Below the pieces are notes generated by a model. That model was not told the DNA's origin. It saw only the letters and a program-made list of their open reading frames with translations, and did not search any database. DNA of 64,000 nucleotides from Echeneis naucrates (Eukaryota > Chordata > Actinopteri > Carangiformes > Echeneidae): NCBI RefSeq assembly GCF_900963305.1, contig NC_042524.1:6681764-6745763 (forward strand), written 5' to 3'. Each line of letters opens with the position of its first letter. Within the stretch, counting starts at the first letter, position 1. Positions 11,571 to 22,500 of the stretch are shown here, piece after piece. The position numbers and the translations under genes are program-made.

Positions 11571-13099
11571 CAAGCCCAAAAGGCTCTTTAGGTTCTCCAG
11601 GATCCTGAGGTTTGTTCTCCCTCTGGTTCTGATAGCTGTTACATAACTGGAAAAGACTGCTGCATTTAGACTGTATATTCTGCCTGCCAAAACCAACACA
11701 CCACAGCCAGCCAACTCATCTCCTGTACACGGGGAGAACATAGGCTTTGACACACTTGGTTTGTGGTTAAAAACTGATTCAAAGATACATACAGCATACA
11801 GACCTTTTCCATCTCATCATCTGTGAGTTAAGAGGCTACAGTGGGTGAAACGTTGCTGTCATTCTGAGGCTGCATTGCACAGCGGCGTCCCACATCCAGA
11901 CCCGGAGGAAAGCTGCCGTATGTAACAACATTAAGCTGCCTCGGTTGTGCTGTCACACTTTCCAAAAGAGAGAAAATGTGATGAGCATCAGCGTGAAGTT
12001 CTTCTGTTTGCATAAGCACTTTTCCACTCATGTTTGGGATTGTTGTTTGGCAGTTCAGTTTGGTTTTGTGTGGTAGACCATCATTTACAATATCTTACAC
12101 AGTTGTTCCTCAGAATCTGCAAATCTGTAACAGTTCTGTCAAATCTTCAACCCTGAAATCACAGTGGCTCAGTTGTTGTTCAGTGTTATTTGGCTCCTAT
12201 TTCTGAATGGCTATAAGAAAAATAACAAGGTCATATTTTTGTCTATGACTTCACACTAAAAAGCCAGCTTGTGTGATACAAGTGGAGGTACCCCTAGTCC
12301 TGTGCTCCCCAGCTACTGAGAGGTCAGACTGATGCACATCTGGCATTTCCTGTTTCCTCTCCTCCTCATGCCCCCAAGTGGTGGCCACACACTGAAGAAC
12401 ACTCATGCATACAATTAGACATCTGTGCCCAAAGAAGTTATTGAAAAACTTTGTTTGCAAACCCCCACACAAATGCCTGTTCCAACAGGTATTCTTGTCC
12501 CATACTCAAATGTTTCCATTGGGCTGTAAAAACTTCCAGCTGCTATAGACTTGGTAAAAGAAAAACATGACAGAAAAAGAGAGTGGGAAATGGGGTGGAT
12601 GACGGAAATAGAGGAAAGCGAGTGAAAAATAATGTAAAGACAGAGATGAAGAAGGAATGAGGGGAAAAAAATCAACACAAAAACAATAAGAGGCTGATGG
12701 AGAACAGGAGACACAGACAGAAGGTGGAGGAGAAAAAGGAGAAGAAGGTGGAGACAATCTTTGCATCTCACAGGGCTGACAAACACTTTCCACTCCTGTC
12801 CATACTTGAGTGCTTTGTGCATGTGTCTGTGTGTGCGTGCATGTGCATGTGCGTGCGTATTTGAAGCCATAGGCAAGATGGGGGGGACAGAATGGTGCCG
12901 TATGGTTTTCATAACCCTCTGAGGGTTTTCAACCCCCTTCCCGAACTCACACACACATCCCACCATACCACCACTCCAACTCATCAGCCCCTCCAGCCCC
13001 CTTATACACTCAGACACTTTACCAGCCCCCTCTTCCAAAAACACACTATTCTTTTTCCTCTACGTAGCCCCCCTCTCCTCACCCTCCCCCATCTTTCTC

Positions 13100-13756
13100 T
13101 CTTTCTGTGGTCCAGCCAGAGAGCCAACTTCTGCAGAAGCAAGAAAGCAGGATCTGACACAGGAGACGTTTTTTGTCACTGAAACTCATCAGATTCATTA
13201 TGGACTCCATTTTACTCTTTTGGATGTAAATGAAGGACAGATAGCTCCATTCAAAGGTTTTTAACCTTGGACTCCACTACTACTTCACTGGACTTTATTT
13301 TGGACCTGTATTGGGCTCAGTTGGACTTTCTAAGGGATGCACTTGGATTGCATTGGTTTCTATTGCTTTCATAGAGCATCTTGAGAAATCCATTTCATTG
13401 TGAGACCAGCACTGACAGTTTACTGATGAATGGCGTTTGATGGATTGTGCACTCCAGGGCTATTTGCTGAGCAACTCGGACGATCTATTTTAGATAATCA
13501 GATGTTAGTTTTGGACCGTTTTGCCTGAGATTTGTTCCATTCATAACCAGTTAGATCAGACTATTTATTGAAATACAGACTGATTGCATGGCATTAGTTT
13601 GAAGTGGGAAAAATCAAGTCTAGGGGTCAGAAAAGTTTTTTTTATTTTTTGTTTTTGTTTTTTTTATCATAATTGATTTTGTTATTTATTTTGACAATCA
13701 GTTTGAGACATTCATTTGAATGTTGGCCTAGTTTAAACCTAATATCTTGGTGGAGG
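13100..13756 (+). promoter_or_regulatory. Probable cd248 5' UTR/promoter region
   Basis: This stretch directly upstream of the cd248 start contains no other coding signal. Several ATGs occur, one of them in frame at 13673, so the exact 5' UTR is uncertain. No TATA box with good spacing was identified. The assignment rests on position only. Confidence 0.35.
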
Positions 13757-16731
13757 ATGCAAAAGACCATGAGGAGAAGTAGCAGCAGCAACATGGCTCT
13801 CCTGTGTATCCTGTGGCTGCTAATGGTCTGTCTGGCTCCGGGAAGCCAAGGACAGAGGCTGAGGGAGGCGGAAGCGGAGCATCCAGCTGCCAGGGCTCAC
13901 CTGGCAGAAAAAGATGCCATCTGCCACCTGGAGGGATGCTATGCTGTCTTCCTACAGAAGAGAACCTTCAGGGAGGCTGGGCGCAGCTGCCGGGAGCGAG
14001 GTGGGACGCTTGCGACGATGCATACCCATGAGGCAGCGGGTGTGGTCCATGAGCTCCTGTCAGCCATCGAGCCACAGGGGACCAGGTTAAGGCTTCGCCT
14101 CTGGATTGGGCTGCACAGACCCCCACGCCAGTGTTCATCCACCCGGCCCCTCAGAGGATTCGTCTGGGTCACAGGTCTCATATTTTTAACATTTCATCTT
14201 CCTCTGTTCCCATTAATGACTTTCTGCACTATATGAGTCATTTTATTGTATTTTTAATAGCTGAGCTCAGCCAAAATGCTCCCAAAATAAAGATAAACTA
14301 CCTAATTATACGTTTTCTTTTACAATTAAGAATCGAAATTTCTGAACATGACCTAATGGAAAATTGGAGGGCCAGGAGAGATGTGGTCAAAAATTCATTA
14401 GTTAACTATGCCCTCTGGATTAAATTGGCCCTGGCAGTGTTTCCAGCCAGAATTGTGACTTCTCTGTCAGCTTCCAGAGCTCTGCACTGAATGGTTATTA
14501 CATTAACTGCTTTTGTTTCACAGAGACAGAGCTGGCGCGACAGTTGAAGTTCAGCCTCCTTTTGACCTCACAGCTACCCCTCAGCCTGATTTAGTCATTA
14601 CACAAACTTTGGCTTTTAAAAACCAGAGGGTTTTTTTTTTTTATCACTCAGTGTGTCTGACTTCATCTTTTCTTTAAAAAGACTTTAAACAGATGCAATT
14701 TGCAACAGTTACTAATCAAACTTACTTGTTTTTTTTATCTTTTGTCATTATTTCAAGGGTCAGTTTCCATAATAGTCTATTTCTATATGTAGCCTGTAGC
14801 ACACCTAACCCTTTTATATTAAAACAGTAATGAATGAAGTTGAATTCTATACATATCAACTGTAATGGTTATTAACACATTGCAAGATGTTTATTATAAA
14901 TAAAGAGCAGATGGGTTGATGTAAAAGAAAATAATCAAAAAAGAGATTTTGTGCTTTTACCAACCTGGTCTTATTTCTGTAAATAGGAGACCAGGATGGC
15001 CAGTTCACTAACTGGCTCCGTGAAGACAGCCCTGGGACTTGTGCAGTCCCTCGATGTGTGGCCATGACTGTCCATATTTCAGAGAGCGGGCGTGACAGAA
15101 ATGACAACTTTCGATGGCTCGATGGCTCCTGCACTTTGCCATTGGACGGATACGTTTGCCAGTACAACTACAGGGGAATGTGCTCTCCACTGGAGGATGA
15201 GGGCCGAGGTCCAGCTGTTTACACCACCCCATTTCAACTTGTCAGTACCCTGCTGACTCATGTGCCCTATGGGTCTGTAGCCAATCTACCATGTCCTGTG
15301 GACAGCTCGGCCCCAGATGCTGGTGCTCAGGAGACTGTGCGGTGTACGGAGAAAGATGGTGAGACAGTCGGCTGGTCCAAAGATGCCCCACTCTGCTCGT
15401 CCAGTGTGGTTGTAAAAAACCAAGACTGGTGTAGTAATGACCATGGATGTGAGCAGTACTGCCAAAACACTGACACAGACTACTACTGTTACTGTTCTGA
15501 GGGCTTTATAATAGATGAAGATGGTTACAGCTGTAATATTGACCCTCTTAGCCAAACTGAAACCCCTGAATTGTCCTCCGACTCTGCTGGTCCCACTGAC
15601 CGGCCTCAAATCAATCAGGTCTGTGTGGAAATGGGGTGTGAGTACAACTGTATGGAGACAGCACGGGGCGTCCGCTGCACATGCCCCCCAGGCTACCAAA
15701 TGGGGCCCGATGGCCGCAGATGTTCAGATGTAGATGAATGTCAACAGCAACCATGTCCACAACTTTGTGTCAACATCCCAGGAACTTTCCATTGTACCTG
15801 CCACTCCGGGTACCAGCCAGACGATGAGGGCGAGTGTGTGGACATTGATGAGTGCCTGGATGAAGACAGCTGTGAAGGCACCTGTGAAAACACAGTGGGT
15901 TCTTTCACATGCCAGTGTAACCCTGGGTACAAGTTTGGAAGTGAAGGGCAGTGTGTGGACATTGATGAGTGTGTTGGGGAGTCGCCCTGCCAACAGCAGT
16001 GTCTGAATTACATGGGCGGATACCAATGCTACTGTGACAATGGCTATGACCTGCAGTCAGATGGACTTAGCTGCCTGCCTTCGGCGGATGATGAAGAATA
16101 CTCCACCCTGACCCCTGACCCCAGTGACTCTTCTCATGTACCTGTTGTGGATCCAAACCACGACATTCCTTGGTCCACCTCGTTCACCCCTGACCCAAAC
16201 TTTGAACCCGATACTAATTTTGACATTGACTGGCGTACAGAAGTCCCTGAGGGACTCTCTCCTGACATGACTCAGGGGCAGGACAATTATCTCAACCACT
16301 GGGATGACATATCACCAAAGCGACATCAGACAGCCCCGTCGCCAACACAGAAATATAACACAGGCAATGAAATTGACAATGAGGCTAAGTCGGGGGCGAG
16401 AGAAGTTAGTGATGAAATGGAAGTTGAGACTGAAAATGGGTCAGCCAGTGCTGGTGAAGGAAAGGCATCGAAGACGGATAGTGAAAAAGATGTCAGTGGC
16501 ACAGCGGAGGCAGGAGATGGATCTTCTGAGGGCAAACGGAAACACGACAGGAGCTGGCTGCTAGTGGCCCTGCTGGTGCCTCTGTGTGTGTTCCTCGTAG
16601 TGATGCTAGCTTTGGGGATCGTCTACTGCACCAGTTGTGCTGTGGACAAGAGCCTGAGTTTCTCAGACTGCTATCGTTGGATACTCCCTACAACACCTCC
16701 TGACAGGAGGGACGGCAAAACCCAAGCATGA
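13757..16731 (+). CDS. cd248: Endosialin (CD248), C-type lectin/EGF type I membrane protein
   Basis: Endosialin is a stromal, pericyte and fibroblast surface glycoprotein that binds extracellular matrix. Two coding exons, 13757-14174 and 14987-16731, encode about 720 aa. In order: signal peptide (core ALLCILWLLMVCLA, ending near GSQGQ), a C-type lectin domain (CYAVFLQKRTFREA, LWIGLHRPPRQC, RPLRGFVWVTGDQ, RWLDGSCTLPLDGYVC), a sushi-like region (GPAVYTTPFQLVST, VGWSKDAPLC), five EGF modules (three with D-(V/I)-DEC calcium-binding starts at about 15730, 15846 and 15964), an acidic Ser/Thr/Pro-rich stalk, a membrane span (LLVALLVPLCVFLVVMLALG) and a short tail with DCYRW. The module order and the tail match CD248, not thrombomodulin or CD93. 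The start could also be 13769 or 13793. The intron inside the lectin domain is notable because the human gene is intronless. Confidence 0.93.
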
Positions 16732-16753
16732 ACCCTAAAATAAACAAATACAA

Positions 16754-16754
<1 letters not shown>

Positions 16755-16799
<45 letters not shown>

Positions 16800-16811
16800 A
16801 CACACACACAG
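16755..16811. repeat. (CG)n/(CA)n microsatellite in cd248 3' UTR
   Basis: A short alternating GC run followed by about 24 CA units with one or two interruptions, starting 24 bases after the cd248 stop codon. Confidence 0.9.
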
Positions 16812-16990
16812 ACTCATACAGATGTGTTGAAAGCCCAGATGTCTGTTCCCATTTCTCTTGTGATGGAGGTCCGGTCACTGAAACTACTATTTGGATGTAG
16901 TACAGATGATTGGCTCTCATCAAGGAAAACATAATACTTCCTGTTGCACACCCTTTGTAAATAATTCACTCTCATCATGTGTTAAAATTC

Positions 16991-17005
16991 AATAAAACCA
17001 ATAAA
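16991..17005 (+). terminator. cd248 polyadenylation signals
   Basis: Two AATAAA hexamers (16991-16996 and 17000-17005) about 260 bases after the cd248 stop. Confidence 0.7.
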
Positions 17006-17009
17006 CTGA

Positions 17010-18016
17010 TGAATTGCTGTGTGGTTTGTGAGCCTATCAAAGTTATAAAAGGAAATACACCAAAGTAATGAGCAAATACACACACAAAAAGAAACACATG
17101 TGGAAAGAATGCGTGGTTATGATTTCATGGCTCCATGTGTGAAAGCAAATTTAAGACTTTGGTGAATTTTCCACGCAAAATTTTTAAAGGGAGGGGAAGG
17201 ACACGCACATTTGAAATTTCTTCACTGTGGGTGCTGTTGAGAAACACGACATTTTGATGGAGTCTACTCTGTAATCAAATCTCCGTTCTGATCTTGCAAC
17301 AGGATTTAACATTTGAGGACACATTTATTTGGGCTGCTGCTCATGAGAGAGAAAAAAAATCCTGACATATGCACCAAGGATATGTGAGGAAGATAAATTG
17401 TTTGTGGTATGAGAACATGTTCAAAACATCTGAGTGAGGAGAAAATGGCTGATGGAAAAGGACAGGGCAGGAGATGACGATCAGCCTCGCTAAGAACAGG
17501 ACTGATGGGAGAAATCTGACAAACCTGACAGGAGGAAATAGAGAAGCTTTGCACAAAATAAAAACATAATTGTAGGAAACCACATGCCACCTTTAATGGG
17601 CATCTGTCATCTCTGGCTTACTAAAACACACTATGACATATTTAAGATTTTCCTACAGCTTAGTACTACTGAGTCAACAGCTTATTGAAGAAGGGCTGTT
17701 TTAGGCTTCATTCATTCCTAACCTGGTATTACTTAGTTATCTGCTGACTGTGTGTGTTGTGTTGTGTTGACTAACTCCAGAAGATGGCAGAGATGCAACC
17801 ATTGACGAGGCCGCCTGCCATGAAAGCCCCACAGAGTAAGAGGGGTGGGGGAGGGAAGAGCCGGCTCAGGCTTCAGCTGGGCTAAAAACGAAAAAAGTTA
17901 CCATTCACTGGACGACGGGGTGTCCGGCAGCGTTTTGTAGACATTGGTCCTGTGCCTTACATCCGGGGCACAGCATGTACTACAGCCGGACCGTGAAGAG
18001 ATGTGTCCGCTGGTGG
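17010..18016. other. Intergenic, no gene recognised
   Basis: No exon, RNA gene or repeat was recognised between the cd248 polyadenylation signals and the tRNA-Ser gene. The minus-strand frames at 17306-17590 lack any family motif. Confidence 0.5.
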
Positions 18017-18026
18017 AAAAAGATAC

Positions 18027-18108
18027 CGACGAGGATGGGATTCGAACCCACGCGTGCAGAGCACAATGGATTAGCAGTCCATCGCCTTAACCACTCGGCC
18101 ACCTCGTC
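18027..18108 (-). tRNA. tRNA-Ser (anticodon GCT)
   Basis: On the minus strand this is an 82-base class II tRNA. The acceptor stem GACGAGG pairs with CCTCGTC, the A box is TGGCCGAGTGG, the anticodon loop reads CTGCTAA with GCT, a variable arm is present, and the B box is GGTTCGAATCC. An A-run on the plus strand at 18017-18021 gives the downstream T5 terminator. It has no intron and is structurally intact. It lies about 300 bp upstream of the dpp3 promoter in the opposite orientation. Confidence 0.95.
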
Positions 18109-18317
18109 ACATGCCGTCTGTGCGCCATCGTATCGGTAATTATTTGTGCTATGAGGTGATATCGGCTTGTTTGTGTGTTTGTGTAGTGTCATGGACTCTG
18201 CGCCCCGAACGACACGGCCGCCGCATGTCACGACTGACGTGGGAAGAGATGATCCGCACGGGAAGTGTATTGTGTGTTGTGTGTTGTTCGGCGCGGCCAC
18301 GGCGGCCCTATTGGGTA

Positions 18318-18400
18318 AAAATTCCCATCATTCATAGCGCGGGCGTTGTGATTGGTTGGGGGGGGCGGGCCTAAAGTGAATGAATACAGGAAGTGTGGAG
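18318..18400 (+). promoter_or_regulatory. dpp3 housekeeping-type promoter
   Basis: Clustered motifs: a ZNF143/SBS-like ttcccatcattcatagcg (about 18322-18339), an inverted CCAAT box (attgg, about 18351), a GC box (gggggcgggc, 18361-18370) and an ETS site (caggaagtg, about 18387-18395). A GT donor after aatctg near 18462 marks the end of a probable non-coding first exon. There is no TATA box, as is usual for a housekeeping gene. Confidence 0.55.
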
Positions 18401-19517
18401 CGTGAGACTGCAATTTGACGTTCGCAGGAGCTGTTTGGAAAGAATACGGTAACAATCTGGTGAGTTAGTTTAGAGCTCTACACCTCATGAGATTCCTCAA
18501 TAGCAGCCAGTCGTGTAAGGAAATCGGTAGCACTCTATCTCCTGCCTCATGTTTTTCCCACAGAATTTCGGGGGGTATTTAAATGCTTCAAGCACTCAGC
18601 ACCGGTTTAGCATGTACGCTAAGAGCTAACGTTAACCCCCGTTAGCTGTATGCAGCAGCCCGGAGTCATTAACGTTTTCTTCAGTATTGTTTTTAAATGT
18701 GTGGCTTTAGTGTTGTCTTTTCTAAGAGTCCTGATATTTAAGAACACGCAAAAACGTTACTTTCCTTCTTGCCTTTCTTTTCTGTTACATTTTAAAGTCA
18801 CTGGTTTTAATGTGAAAGTGAAAAGAAAGCTGACCTGCAGTTACCTATTTCCTCCTGAACCCGGGCCAATTTCAAACTTCATCCTCAGCTTTGATTTATA
18901 ATGGACAAATGTAATTCGAGTAAACAATGTTTTTATCTTTGTCTGCATCCCAAGCTTAACTTTAGCTCTTAATTTAACCCACAATGTAATAATATCCCAC
19001 CAATGTCATCATTTAAGTCATTTGAAGTTCTCCTTCTGTGTCTCCAGACCTATCAAATGTCTTAGATAATCTCAAAATATAACAAATCCATAGGCAGCAG
19101 TAATGAATCAGTATTACTTTTATTGGCAGATCAGTGAAAGGACACTGTCTTGATAAGGAATTATATGCAGATATATGACTGAACAGCAGTCTAATTGGTT
19201 TTGACACCATTGAACAAAGCTGTTGCAGCGATGTTGTAAAAGTCTGTATTAGTTGGTGTATTCAACTGAATGGCAGCTGCTGAAAGTGCACAGGCTGCTT
19301 AACATGGATGGAAGTACATCCCAGCACACAATGTATTTATAAAATCAATGTATCTCATTTGTTTTTTTTCTATTTCTCTATTCTCTCTTTTCTTTTTTTT
19401 TTCTTTCACAATCCATTTATTTTCATTCGACCTTATCTACTCTTCTCTTTTTGATTATTTTCTCTTCCCATTTCTGAACTCAGTTCCTCATCATCACTGC
19501 TTAACGTCAGAGTAAAG

Positions 19518-22500
19518 ATGGTGGACTCTCAGTACTACCTCCCAAATGACATTGGCATTTCAGCACTTGACTGTGGTGAGGCCTTCCGTCTGCTTTCACC
19601 TCAGGAGAAGATGTACGCCCACTACTTGTCACGTGCCGCTTGGTATGTTACTAATCACAGGCAATAGCAACAACAGCAAGTCAACATTGGGAAAATGAAT
19701 AGAGCTCTTAATTGTGAAAAGAAATATCTTGCTCATTGTAGAGAATACAGATAAAAGTTTTTGGAAAGGGTTAGGCCTTCCGTCCTGCTGAGTGAAAAAA
19801 CACTGACTGTTTTAGGTATGGCGGTCTGGCAGTGTTGCTGCAGACATCCCCCGAGTCGGCAAACATCTACGTCTTGCTTCAAAGACTCTTCAGGAAGCAG
19901 ACTCCTTCACAGCTGGCTCAGGTCGCCACAGCAGCTGGACTCAGCTCTGAGGAGTACCAGGTATACAGTCTCTTATAGCATGTGGGTATGCTTGAGACAT
20001 ACTTTCATCCATACAAGTGCAAACATGTAAAGGCATTCATTGTACCACACACAAAAGCAATTTATTATATTTTTTCTCTTTTGTGTGAAATTTAGGCTTT
20101 CTTGGTGTATGCAGCAGGCCTGTATGCCAATATGGGAAACTACAAGTCTTTTGGAGACACAAAGTTCATCCCTAATCTACCTAAGGTAAGAAGATCTGGT
20201 GTCTCACTTGACAGCAACATGTTAGTGTATTATAACGTGATAATAATTTGTAATGCTACATCACCACTACTGTGATAATATTTCTAAACTTTCTGCATTT
20301 GTGGTTCCACTCAGGACAAGCTGAAGGCTCTGGTGTGGGCCAGCCAGGCATTTCAGGAGCAGCCCGCTGAGATGGAGGCTCTGTGGGAGAGCTGCTCATG
20401 TCGTCTTTATTCTCTGGAAGACAAACAGAAACAGCTGGGGCTGGGCGACAAGGTGGGAGTTCAGTAAACAGTTCAAGCCAGCTTGGTCGAAAACTATCTC
20501 ACTGTAAATATATCATGTGTTGCTTTTTTTTTCCTGTAGGGCATTACAACCTACTTCTCAGGAAACTGCTGTCTGGAAGATGCTGAGCTGGCTCAGAAGT
20601 TCCTTGACTCAAAGGTGAGGAGAATGTACACTTCAAATGAATTATCTCTGACCTCTTTTCTCTTATATCCTGGACTGTGGTATGTCATTCTCTTCCTTCG
20701 AACAAGCTAAATTTATATTTTAAAATAATTTCTTAACATATACTCCAGTCTAATTATCTTTTGTCTTGTGGTGTGTCTTTAGAAACTTTCTGCCTACAAC
20801 ACTCGTCTGTTTAAGAGGGAAAATGGAGGGAAAGCCTGTTATGAGGTGCGCTTGGCCTCCGCTGTGCAGAAAGGTCAGAACTTAAGTGAAGTAATTGTAC
20901 AAAAAACCTGAAAATATTCATAAATACAACATTCATCTCCCAACTGTAAATATTTTTTGAATGTGTATTGCATGGCATGGCTCCAGATCTGAATGAAAAA
21001 CATTATTGCTGTTGATGGTGCCTCATTGTCAATGATAATAAAAATAAATATGTGCTGCTGCCTCACAGATTGTGCTGTGGATGGGGAATGCGAATCATGC
21101 TGTGGCAGCTTCAACTTTGAAGACAAAGAGTTCTCTGTGAAGAGGGGAGACTATGCTCCTCTCATGGAGAAAGTCTGCTATAACCTCCAACAAGCACAGG
21201 TGTGAAAACAAGGAATACAATGGAAAAATGAAGTTCACATTCAAGCTCAAGCCCATATTCACCCAGATGTGGAGCAGCACAGGGTTAAAAAGGAGATAAT
21301 ATCAGCAAAGAATTAAACTTTTTAAAGTGTTGCTCTCTTTCCAAATTATTGTTACAGGCCTACGCCGCCAATGAGAACCAGAGAAAGATGCTTGAGGAGT
21401 ATGGGCGTAGTTTCACCCTTGGTTCTGTTGATGCCCATAAAGAGGGCTCACGCTATTGGATCAAAGACAAAGGACCAATTGTTGAGAGGTGAGCCCTCAG
21501 TATACCTCTACTGAACATGTTAACTTACTTCATTTCCTAAAGGATCTTGATTTTGATTTTTGATTTTTCAGTCCCTTGTCAAGTTCCTTCTTACAGACTC
21601 GTTCTCATGCTGGCTGTTAAAGCTTTTCTAATGTTTAATCACTAAAATCTTTGGTATTCTGCTTATTTTTCCTCATTCCACCTTCCCTCCTTCCTCCCCC
21701 TCTCTTTCTCTCAGTTATATAGGTTTCATAGAGAGCTACAGAGACCCATTTGGCTCCAGAGGAGAGTTTGAAGGTAACAGCTACCAGAGTGGTCATTAAT
21801 AGTGACACCATGGGCCTCCTAAAGTTTTATGGTTACATTACATAGCTGGAGACTTGGGGAGAATCAAAAGTATGGCTGAGCTACTAAAACTCTACCAGAC
21901 ATACAGTGGAAGCAGAAAATATTCAGACCCCTCCAATCTGCACACTTTGTGTCATATGGATATAATTGCCAATAATAACCATCAACATACAAGATAATTA
22001 ACAAATGTATTAAAATGCCAAAACTATGTCATTTTTAAAGTATTCAGAAGCTTTTTATTCAGAACTTTATAGAGGCCCCATTGGCAGCAAATCTAGCTTT
22101 GCTGCCCCGTTGGCGGCGACGCTTTATGCTATACACATAGTTTTATAGTTTGTCTCAATCATCCAAGCGTTGTCATACTGGATGTGATAGTTGTACTGAA
22201 AGATGAACTGTGCATGCAGGTTTCCTCCCAGGAACTCTCAGTATTTGACAGCTTTCATTCTCTTAAGTTTAACCAGAGTCCCTGTCCCTGTCTAAACCTT
22301 TAGTGCTACTCAAACACTTTGAGGTTGGTTTCACAAGACTTGGAAATCTTCGCCCCCACTCCTTTCTCAGTTTTATAAATACTTTTTATTCAGAGTAGCC
22401 CTGTTTTGTTTTTTTTTTTTTTTTTAAGTTAAGTAAGCAGCACTGAAGAAAGTTGTGTATGGTCATGATAGAAAGTAAAAGATAGATTTGTGAATCCATA

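Larger units (their letters stand above)
6988..13100. other. Intergenic stretch between rce1 and cd248
   Basis: About 6 kb without a recognisable gene. It contains a purine-rich tract (about 6960-7400), a (TA)n run, poly-T, a partial SINE at about 10.6 kb, and a second purine-rich block with a GGA repeat at about 11.38-11.57 kb. Open frames here (for example 12415-13044 minus and 11376-11753 minus) are low complexity, lack family motifs and lie opposite purine tracts. Enhancers for the neighbours could lie here but nothing shows it. Confidence 0.6.

Noticed and set aside
12415-13044. 209-codon minus-strand open frame
   Set aside because: Low-complexity Leu/Ser/Pro/His composition opposite purine-rich sequence, no splice-site or family motif, and no similarity recognised.
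15286-16026. Minus-strand open frames within cd248
   Set aside because: They are antisense shadows of the EGF modules, whose cysteine and GC-rich codons leave the other strand open.
13757-16731. Thrombomodulin or CD93 as the identity
   Set aside because: The sushi-like region (GPAVYTTPFQLVST) and the tail DCYRW are endosialin marks, and rin1 and dpp3 are its neighbours in human 11q13.
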